The notes below the pieces were generated by a model. The model was not told where the DNA came from. It ran no database searches and saw only the letters and a list, made by a program, of their open reading frames with translations. This document shows positions 6,711 through 12,429 of a stretch of 16,065 nt of DNA, one piece after another. The DNA is from CAYTOJ01 sp964439415. Its GTDB lineage: Bacteria > Pseudomonadota > Alphaproteobacteria > Rickettsiales > CAZAGG01. The position numbers and the translations under genes were made by a program. Every line of letters begins with the position of its first letter. Positions within the stretch are counted from its first letter, which is position 1. Location of the stretch: NCBI GenBank assembly GCA_964439415.1, contig CAYTOJ010000036.1, forward strand, positions 1-16,065, given 5' to 3'.

Positions 6711-8171
6711 ATGCAACTTCGGGAAGCTTATACTTTTGATGACTGTCTGCTAGTGCCGAACGCTTCCAGCATTCACCCGATTGATGCAGATACAAAAACC
6801 CGCCTGACCAGGGCAATTATACTTAATACCCCTTTAATATCCTCCGCTATGGATACAGTGACTGAAAGCGCACTCGCCATTGCTATGGCGCAGAATGGTG
6901 GTATTGGCTGTATTCACAAAAACCTTAGCATCACTGAGCAGGCAATGGAGGTGCGTAAGGTTAAAAAGTTTGAATCCGGCATGGTGGTGAACCCCCTTAC
7001 CATTTTCCCCGAGGCAAGGCTGGAGGAAGCACTGCGTATAATGCGCACTTCCGGTATATCAGGTGTTCCTGTTATAGAAAGTGGTACGCAAAAGCTGGTG
7101 GGGATTCTTACCAATCGTGATGTGAGATTCGCAGGCAATCCCAATCAACCGGTGGCGGAGCTTATGACCAGGGAAAACCTGGTTACCGCCCGTGAGGGGA
7201 TAAGTAAGGATGATGCGCGAAAACTCCTGCACAAATACCGCATAGAAAAATTACTGGTGGTTGACGATAACTTCCGCTGTATTGGCCTCATTACAGTCAA
7301 AGATATTGAAAAGGCTGAGAAATTCCCACAGGCCGCGAAGGATGAGTTAGGGCGGCTACGAGTAGCGGCGGCGGTAGGTGTAGGGCGGGACGGGCTGGAG
7401 AGAGCCGGGTATTTGCTGGAGGCGGGAGCCGATGCAGTGGTGGTAGATACCGCGCATGGCCATTCCAGAGGGGTGATAGACACTGTGCGGGAGCTTAAAA
7501 AGCTACACCCTGATGCGCAGGTGATAGCGGGTAATATCGCAACGGCTGAAGCGGCGGCTGACCTGGCGGATGCCGGGGCGGATGCGGTGAAAGTGGGCAT
7601 AGGCCCCGGTTCAATCTGCACAACCCGCGTGGTTGCCGGGGTCGGTGTGCCACAGCTTTCCGCAATTTTTGATGTGAGCGCCACATGCAGAAAACTTGAT
7701 TTACCCCTGATTGCCGATGGTGGGATCAAATATTCGGGGGATTTCGCAAAAGCCATAGCCGCAGGTGCTTCCTGCGCCATGATCGGCGGACTATTCGCCG
7801 GGACTGAGGAAAGCCCGGGAGAGATTGTGCTTTATCAGGGGCGCAGTTTTAAAAGCTACCGTGGCATGGGCTCAGTCGGCGCGATGGCGCGTGGCTCCGC
7901 TGATCGTTATTTCCAGCAGGATATTAAGGATACCCTGAAGCTTGTGCCGGAAGGCGTGGAGGGAATGGTTGCATTTAAAGGCCCGGTGGCCGGAGTTGTG
8001 CATCAACTGGTTGGGGGGCTGAAGGCCGCTATGGGCTATACCGGCAATGCGGATATAAAATCCCTGCAACAGAATGCCAAGTTTATCCGTATCACCGGCG
8101 CTGGCCTTAAAGAAAGCCATGCCCATGATATTACCATCACCAAAGAAGCCCCCAATTACAGGGCTAACTAA
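6711..8171 (+). CDS. guaB: Inosine-5'-monophosphate dehydrogenase
   Basis: Oxidises IMP to XMP with NAD+, the committed step of guanine nucleotide synthesis, as a cytoplasmic tetramer. The 486 aa match the bacterial norm. The TIM-barrel start has YTFDDCLLVPN and SSAMDTVTE. Two CBS domains are inserted at about 90-205 (ISGVPVIESGTQKLVGILTNRDVRF, then RIEKLLVVDDNFRCIGLITVKDIEK). The catalytic loop GIGPGSICTTR carries nucleophile C303; IADGGIKYSGD and the YRGMGSVGAM phosphate-binding region follow, and the flap RY pair is R399/Y400. ATG at 6711 has AGGGGATGAA directly upstream. The stop is 3 nt before the next gene, so they are probably cotranscribed. Confidence 0.97.
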   Translation: MQLREAYTFDDCLLVPNASSIHPIDADTKTRLTRAIILNTPLISSAMDTVTESALAIAMAQNGGIGCIHKNLSITEQAMEVRKVKKFESGMVVNPLTIFPEARLEEALRIMRTSGISGVPVIESGTQKLVGILTNRDVRFAGNPNQPVAELMTRENLVTAREGISKDDARKLLHKYRIEKLLVVDDNFRCIGLITVKDIEKAEKFPQAAKDELGRLRVAAAVGVGRDGLERAGYLLEAGADAVVVDTAHGHSRGVIDTVRELKKLHPDAQVIAGNIATAEAAADLADAGADAVKVGIGPGSICTTRVVAGVGVPQLSAIFDVSATCRKLDLPLIADGGIKYSGDFAKAIAAGASCAMIGGLFAGTEESPGEIVLYQGRSFKSYRGMGSVGAMARGSADRYFQQDIKDTLKLVPEGVEGMVAFKGPVAGVVHQLVGGLKAAMGYTGNADIKSLQQNAKFIRITGAGLKESHAHDITITKEAPNYRAN

Positions 8172-8174
8172 CTT

Positions 8175-9125
8175 ATGATAAAATACACAGTAAGCGGTGA
8201 GGACGCCGGAATCCGGCTGGATAGATGGTTCAAGCGCCATCTGCCGCAAATTAGCCAAGGTCTGCTGCAAAAGGCGCTACGCAAGGGTGGGGTTAAAGTA
8301 TCAGACAGACGGGTAGAAGCGGGCATGAGAATATCCGGCGGGGATGTTATAGCGGTCAGCCCCGGCGTTATCAGTGATAGCGGTAAGGCTGCTATGGAAT
8401 CCCCAAGTAAAAAGCGGGATATTCCGGAGGGGGCAGTCAGGGATTTCCGCGCCTCAGTGATATATGCGGATAATGATATTGTCGCCATAAACAAACCTTC
8501 CGGCCTGGCGGTGCAGGGCGGCAGCAAGGTCAGTTACAGTGTGGATGATCTGCTGCACTACCTGGAGAATGGCGAGCAGTTAAAACTGGCGCACCGCCTG
8601 GATAAGGACACCAGCGGGTTGTTATTGCTGGCGCGTGGCGCAAAAGCGGCGGCGGAGCTAACCGGATTATTTAAAGATAGGGCGGTGGAGAAAACCTATC
8701 TGGCACTGGTGTATGGTATGCCACTCCTGCGCGATGGCAAAGTGGAAATGGATATTGGCAAGTCAGAGGTGAATGGCGGCGCGTCTTTCGAGAGGGTACA
8801 GGCGGGGGAGGGGGGGCGGCATTCCCTGACTCATTATAAGGTGTTGGAGAGTCTGGGGAAGCGCCTTTCACTGCTGGAATTAAAGCCCCACACCGGGCGG
8901 ATGCATCAGCTCAGGGTACATTGTGCGGAGCTGAATTGCCCGATAGTGGGGGATGATAAATACGGCACGCGCAGCGAAGTATTGAAAGAACTGGGCATTG
9001 AAAACAAGCTGCACCTTCATGCCTTAAGCATCACATTCCCCTGGCGCGGCAAGCAGATAAACCTGGGTGCCCCTTTAAGCGGACATATGCAGAAGACCTG
9101 CAAGCTCCTGGGTATTGGCGGGTAA
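8175..9125 (+). CDS. RluA-family ribosomal RNA pseudouridine synthase (RluC/RluD-like)
   Basis: Isomerises specific uridines to pseudouridine, most likely in 23S rRNA. The 316-aa product has an N-terminal S4 RNA-binding domain (about 1-62: RLDRWFKRHLPQISQGLLQKALRKGGVKVS), a spacer, then the RluA catalytic domain. Visible motifs are AINKPSGLAVQGG, HRLDKDTSGLLLLAR with catalytic D143, and LKPHTGRMHQLRVHCAELNCPIVGDDKYG. The domain order and motifs fit the RluC/RluD group; RluC is slightly favoured, but target specificity cannot be read from sequence alone. It starts 3 nt after guaB with no strong Shine-Dalgarno, suggesting translational coupling. Confidence 0.92.
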   Translation: MIKYTVSGEDAGIRLDRWFKRHLPQISQGLLQKALRKGGVKVSDRRVEAGMRISGGDVIAVSPGVISDSGKAAMESPSKKRDIPEGAVRDFRASVIYADNDIVAINKPSGLAVQGGSKVSYSVDDLLHYLENGEQLKLAHRLDKDTSGLLLLARGAKAAAELTGLFKDRAVEKTYLALVYGMPLLRDGKVEMDIGKSEVNGGASFERVQAGEGGRHSLTHYKVLESLGKRLSLLELKPHTGRMHQLRVHCAELNCPIVGDDKYGTRSEVLKELGIENKLHLHALSITFPWRGKQINLGAPLSGHMQKTCKLLGIGG

Positions 9126-9178
9126 AATACTGGGTTCTTCCCCCCTCCTGTACACGCCTTTGAATAACCCGAAGTAAA

Positions 9179-9193
9179 TTAACCATTATTTTA
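9179..9193. promoter_or_regulatory. Near-match to a CtrA box (speculative)
   Basis: TTAA-N7-TTTA (9179-9193) is one mismatch from the TTAA-N7-TTAA consensus of the alphaproteobacterial regulator CtrA. It overlaps the left arm of the operator-like repeat upstream of the diguanylate cyclase gene. AT-rich sequence makes such matches common. Confidence 0.2.
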
Positions 9194-9220
9194 CTAAAAA
9201 TTGGTAGGATTTTAGTAAAA
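9189..9220. promoter_or_regulatory. Perfect 11-bp inverted repeat upstream of the diguanylate cyclase gene
   Basis: TTTTACTAAAA (9189-9199) and TTTTAGTAAAA (9210-9220) are perfect reverse complements. Each arm is itself palindromic except at its central base, and the centres are 21 bp apart, two helical turns. This suits two dimers of a regulator binding one DNA face, 25 nt before the GTG start. A hairpin terminator for the rlu gene is less likely because the stem has a single G-C pair and no clear T-tract beyond. Confidence 0.45.
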
Positions 9221-9244
9221 TGCTAACTATTGCAGGTGTCGTCC

Positions 9245-10288
9245 GTGATACTGAAGAAATCAGGATTTGGAAGGGTTCTAATCAGGTTTGTCACCTCAAA
9301 GCTTAGAAAAAAGCTCCGGGAGGGAGGGGAATATTTAAGCTACATTGCCCGCATTAATCAACTCAAGGATGAGATTGAGCTGCTCACCGCCTACTCATCC
9401 GATACTGTTTACCGCCTGAGATATAGCGATATGAAGTATGATTATATCAGCCCATCCTCAGCCAAGCTTTTAGGCTATACGCCGGAGGAGCTTAAGCAGA
9501 TGAATATCAGAAGTTTGATAGAGGATACCAGGTTGGTGCATGACAGCATGAAAAAAGTGCAGTCATATTCATGGCTGGAGGCGGAGAGAAAATCCGGTGA
9601 AGCCAAACAGTGGCAGGCGGATTATTTAATGAAAACCAGAGACGGCGGCAGGATATGGGTGTCGGATGTATCGTACCCCTGGCATGATAAAAATGGCTCT
9701 GTGATCGGTTCAATCGGGGTACTGCGGGATATAAGCGGACGTATAAAAGCGGAGGAAGAAGCGCAGGCGCAGATGATTAAAATGGTGAATACTGATCTGC
9801 TCACCGGATTTATCAGCCGCAGCAGTTTCTTTGAACGGCTGGAGGAGGAGCAGAAACGCGCCCGCCGTCATGCCATGGATTTCTGTATCATTCTGATAGA
9901 CATTGACCGTTTTAAGAAAATTAATGCGTCTTACGGCCATGAAGCGGGGGATGCAATTATAATCAACGTATCGCAGCAGATAAGAAAATGCTTAAGGGAA
10001 ACTGATATGGCCGCCCGCCTGAGTGGGGAGGAATTCGGTGTTATTCTGCCGGATACCAGGCTGGAGGGCGCATATTATGTTGCTGACAGAATCAGGGAGT
10101 TGGTTGAGGTGTCAACCATTAATAGTAATAACCAGAAATTATCCTGCACGGTTTCCATAGGTGTGGCGGAGCACCCGCATGATAATGTTATTGAGATTAA
10201 TCAATTGTATAAAACCGCTGATACCAGGCTATTCATTGCCAAAAGCACCGGCCGCAATCAGGTTTCAGTAGATGAGATAATAAGCTGA
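9245..10288 (+). CDS. PAS-GGDEF diguanylate cyclase
   Basis: Predicted to make cyclic di-GMP from two GTP. From GTG at 9245 it is 347 aa. No membrane segment or signal peptide is evident, so it is cytoplasmic. After a basic N-terminus and short coiled region comes a PAS domain (about 40-165: YISPSSAKLLGYTPEELKQM, GRIWVSDVSYPW, IGVLRDISGR), then GGDEF (about 180-345). The latter has DIDRFKKINASYGHEAGD, the inhibitory-site motif RETD (251-254), the signature as SGEEF (260-264) instead of GGEEF, and CTVSIGVAEHP. The first-position change is tolerated in some active cyclases, so activity is likely but unproven. GTG 9245 is chosen because AGGTG lies 6 nt upstream; a TTG at 9230 would add 5 residues. 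Its TGA stop overlaps repeat copy B. Confidence 0.9.
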   Translation: MILKKSGFGRVLIRFVTSKLRKKLREGGEYLSYIARINQLKDEIELLTAYSSDTVYRLRYSDMKYDYISPSSAKLLGYTPEELKQMNIRSLIEDTRLVHDSMKKVQSYSWLEAERKSGEAKQWQADYLMKTRDGGRIWVSDVSYPWHDKNGSVIGSIGVLRDISGRIKAEEEAQAQMIKMVNTDLLTGFISRSSFFERLEEEQKRARRHAMDFCIILIDIDRFKKINASYGHEAGDAIIINVSQQIRKCLRETDMAARLSGEEFGVILPDTRLEGAYYVADRIRELVEVSTINSNNQKLSCTVSIGVAEHPHDNVIEINQLYKTADTRLFIAKSTGRNQVSVDEIIS

Positions 10289-10429
10289 TATACCTATCGC
10301 ACTTCAAGAGTGCGATAGGTATATCTTCTATATTTTGCGCATGGCCGCCCCACCAGCCCCATGCGCTTATATACTGCTCGCAGATTAATGGCAAAGAATC
10401 CGCACATCGGAAATGCGAGCAGTATATAA
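10287..10429 (+). repeat. Three-hairpin repeat, copy B, overlapping a stop codon
   Basis: Reads H3-H2-H1 on the plus strand. H3: GATATACCTATCGCACT (10287-10303), loop TCAAG, AGTGCGATAGGTATATC (10309-10325), a perfect 17-bp stem. H2: GCGCATGG (10337-10344) and CCATGCGC (10359-10366). H1: TTATATACTGCTCGCA (10367-10382) and its perfect 16-bp complement (10414-10429), enclosing ATCCGCACATCGGAA, the reverse complement of the core in the other copies. The first two bases of H3 are the last two of the TGA stop of the diguanylate cyclase gene. The tract after H3 (TTCTATATTTT) is a degenerate U-tract. It lies between two convergent genes. Confidence 0.85.
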
Positions 10430-10461
10430 AAAAAAGCCCCGCTGTGTGATTCAGCGGGGCT
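10428..10461 (-). terminator. Intrinsic terminator of tpsA
   Basis: AGCCCCGCTG (10435-10444) and CAGCGGGGCT (10452-10461) form a perfect 10-bp GC-rich stem with a 7-nt loop. On the minus strand T7 follows (opposite 10434-10428). It begins 20 nt beyond the stop of the gene ending at 10481. Confidence 0.9.
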
Positions 10462-10480
10462 AGGGTAGTTTATGCAGTGC

Positions 10481-12007
10481 TTATTGTTTTAAATTCAGTT
10501 CGTCACGAACATTGCAGTGTTCCTTATCCCTGATCAGGTTCTGATCATCTTCAAGGAAGGAGTTAGCGCAAGCCGTACTGTGATCCGGCCTGCCAGCGCC
10601 AGGTCCTGCAGCCGGGGACAGATTAGCCAGAGCACCAACTGCAGGCCTGCCGTTCAGGCTCATATCAAAGTTTTCCGCCTTTACTTCAAATGGTTCAAAG
10701 TAACGGGAATACACAATACCCTCATCAGCCGCTGACTTTATAGGCCTGTGCAGATTAGGATTCTGCTCATCTGGCCTGATGTTCACATTAGGGCTTTTTG
10801 GTGCAGGAGCAGGCGGTTGTGGAGCTGGTGGCTGCGGCTGCGGAACAGGCTGCGGCTCAGGAACTGGTTGTGGAGCCGGGCCAGGTTCAGGCTGCGGCTG
10901 CGGAACAGGCTGCGGCTCAGGAACTGGTTGTGGTTGTGGTTGCGGATTTGGGTTTGGGTTTGGGTTTGGATTAGGATTCGGGTTTGGGTTTGGGTTTGGA
11001 TTTGGGTTTGGATTTGGGTTTGGATTTGGATTTGGATTTGGAGTTATATCCAGCTTAATCCCTTCATTGGTTGCTACAATCCGGTTGGCATTAACCATAC
11101 CAGCCAGGTTGATAGCACCGTTGAGTGCTGAATCAACAACATCAGCCGCTAATATGACCTTACCGCCTTTAGCGTCTATCTTTCCGGTGTTTGAAACACT
11201 CACCTTGCCGGAATTGCCCTTTACATCATCCAATGCGAATGGAATACCAACCGGGCGCTCAACAGGATCAGGATTTGCGATCGGGTCAGCATCAAAAATG
11301 TCATTTTTTACATAGATGAGGTCACATCCGCACAGGTCTACAGCGAAGGATTGTGTGCCAAGCAGGCCAACCGCGCCGTTATTCGCTTTAATATAACCGG
11401 TATCGCCGTTTTTCACATTAGGTGCAGCAAGGAACACTATGCCGTTATCATGTACTTCTATTGTGCCGTTATTTATCACGAAAGCATCAGATGCACCTGC
11501 TTGCGTAAATTTAAGTAGCGGACTGCCGGACATAATTTCAGAATTCGGCAAATCAATACTGGAAGCGCCGAAGCTTTTGAAATTAAGCACCTTCCCGGTG
11601 GAATTTATGCTGATGCCATTCGGGTTAACCAGAACCAGAGCACCTTCTTTACCAGCGCCGGATTTAAGCGTGCCTGCAATAGTGCTTGCGCCTGCACCCG
11701 TTACGCGGTGCAGACCAAGTGACGTTGGATCAGGAAAGTTAACGGTTACCGTCTCACCGTTTCCAATATTATAAGAATCCCAGTTTACTACAGCGCGGTT
11801 AGTAGTCTGGTTTACCGTCAGATTATTGCCTGATGTTGAGGTATTTGCAGAACCTGCTGCAACTACAGGATTAGTCGGCAGAGCCGATGCCTGGGTAGAC
11901 AACACCGCACCTATAGCACTAACCACCATTATAGCACCGACCCGGCACAAAGAACTGGTAGCTTTCAAAGCAGACACATCCAGGCCAGCTAAAAATACTT
12001 TTTTCAT
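10481..12007 (-). CDS. Short two-partner secretion exoprotein (TpsA), filamentous-haemagglutinin TPS domain with Pro-rich stalk
   Basis: A 508-aa exoprotein presumably exported by the TpsB encoded upstream. A long signal peptide (cleavage near residue 42, STQASA) precedes a TPS domain (about 43-320): NRAVVNWDSYNIG, LVNPNGISINSTGKV (NPNGI at 128-132) and repeated beta-helix-like rungs; a CGC pair (C226/C228) lies in it. Then come (Pro-Asn)16 at 323-354 and a Pro/Gln/Glu-rich run to about 403. The tail of about 100 residues has two cysteines (C480, C498) just before the C-terminus. TpsA proteins are commonly over 800 aa, so this is a minimal form; a surface or adhesin role is inferred. ATG at 12007 has AGGAGAG 7 nt upstream. 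Its own terminator follows. Confidence 0.88.
   Translation of the reverse strand: MKKVFLAGLDVSALKATSSLCRVGAIMVVSAIGAVLSTQASALPTNPVVAAGSANTSTSGNNLTVNQTTNRAVVNWDSYNIGNGETVTVNFPDPTSLGLHRVTGAGASTIAGTLKSGAGKEGALVLVNPNGISINSTGKVLNFKSFGASSIDLPNSEIMSGSPLLKFTQAGASDAFVINNGTIEVHDNGIVFLAAPNVKNGDTGYIKANNGAVGLLGTQSFAVDLCGCDLIYVKNDIFDADPIANPDPVERPVGIPFALDDVKGNSGKVSVSNTGKIDAKGGKVILAADVVDSALNGAINLAGMVNANRIVATNEGIKLDITPNPNPNPNPNPNPNPNPNPNPNPNPNPNPNPNPQPQPQPVPEPQPVPQPQPEPGPAPQPVPEPQPVPQPQPPAPQPPAPAPKSPNVNIRPDEQNPNLHRPIKSAADEGIVYSRYFEPFEVKAENFDMSLNGRPAVGALANLSPAAGPGAGRPDHSTACANSFLEDDQNLIRDKEHCNVRDELNLKQ
10830..10933. repeat. 44-bp direct duplication within tpsA
   Basis: The segments 10830-10873 and 10890-10933 are identical over 44 bp with a 60-bp period, a multiple of three. 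They encode the repeated block around PVPEPQPVPQPQP in the Pro-rich stalk of TpsA. The exact identity suggests recent duplication or gene conversion. Confidence 0.85.
10943..11043. repeat. Hexanucleotide tandem repeat encoding (Pro-Asn)16
   Basis: About 16 units of GG(A/G)TTT on the plus strand, with few variants (GGATTA, GGATTC), code for alternating Pro-Asn on the minus strand. The unit is two codons, so copy-number change would alter stalk length without shifting the frame. The plus-strand Gly-Phe open frame here is an artefact of the repeat. Confidence 0.9.
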
Positions 12008-12222
12008 ATATGCACTCTCCTAAAAAATAAATTCCCTGCAACTGTTATTGATTAAAAAGTAGTTAAAATCAACAGGAAATTTATGACATGTTTTTTGTAA
12101 AATTAATCAATTTTTAAGAAGTAAAAAATGCCTTAATTACCATCTTGCAGGACTGGGTGATTACTCCTTTATCAATAAGAAGTCAATAACTTAAAGAAAG
12201 AGTTATTAACATTTACGCAAAG

Positions 12223-12270
12223 AAAAAAAAGAAAAAGGATAGAGTATGCTTAAATTACACACTCTATCCT
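12223..12270 (-). terminator. Second intrinsic terminator beyond tpsB
   Basis: AGGATAGAGT (12236-12245) and ACTCTATCCT (12261-12270) form a perfect 10-bp stem with a 15-nt loop. On the minus strand a long T-rich tract follows (opposite the A-run at 12223-12236). It abuts the H1 edge of repeat copy C. Confidence 0.65.
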
Positions 12271-12408
12271 ATACTGCTCGCGTTTCCGATGTGTGGATTT
12301 TTTGCAGGCAAGTAGCGAGCAGTATAGACGCGCATGGGGCTGGATTGGCGGCCATGCACAAAACAAAAAAAATATACCTGCCGCACTCTTGAAGTGCGAC
12401 AGGTATAT
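12270..12408 (-). repeat. Three-hairpin repeat, copy C
   Basis: Reads H3-H2-H1 on the minus strand, starting 21 nt after the tpsB stop. H3: ATATACCTGCCGCACT (12372-12387), loop CTTGA, AGTGCGACAGGTATAT (12393-12408), 15 of 16 paired. H2: 12330-12337 with 12352-12359, 7 of 8 paired. H1: TATACTGCTCGC (12270-12281) with GCGAGCAGTATA (12315-12326), a perfect 12-bp stem around CCGATGTGTGGAT. On the minus strand H3 is followed by T8-G-T4, a textbook intrinsic terminator for tpsB. One pair in H3 is changed on both sides (A-T in copies A and B, G-C here). Confidence 0.85.
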
Positions 12409-12429
12409 AATTAAATTAAAGATTCCTGA

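Larger units (their letters stand above)
12008..12429. other. Gap between tpsB and tpsA
   Basis: 422 bases with no gene. The tpsB side holds repeat copy C and a second terminator. The tpsA side (about 12008-12222) is very AT-rich and should hold the tpsA promoter, but no convincing pair of hexamers stands out. An inverted repeat AATAACT-N9-AGTTATT lies at 12185-12207 and could be an operator. The two terminators argue that tpsA is transcribed separately from tpsB. Confidence 0.5.

Noticed and set aside
7145..7780. 211-codon minus-strand open frame
   Set aside because: Antisense to guaB; Ala/Ser/Pro-rich translation typical of shadow frames.
9131..9170. GGGTT/AACCC pair as a terminator of the rlu gene
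   Set aside because: Only 5 bp of stem with a very long loop and no T-tract after it.
10779..11315. Plus-strand frame of Gly-Phe and Gly-Cys repeats
   Set aside because: It is the antisense reading of the hexamer array and Pro-rich stalk of tpsA; the minus-strand frame has signal peptide, TPS motifs, ribosome binding site and terminator.
4723..12408. Repeats A, B and C as a CRISPR array
   Set aside because: Copies are kilobases apart, about 140 bp long and individually structured; there are no regular spacers and no cas genes.
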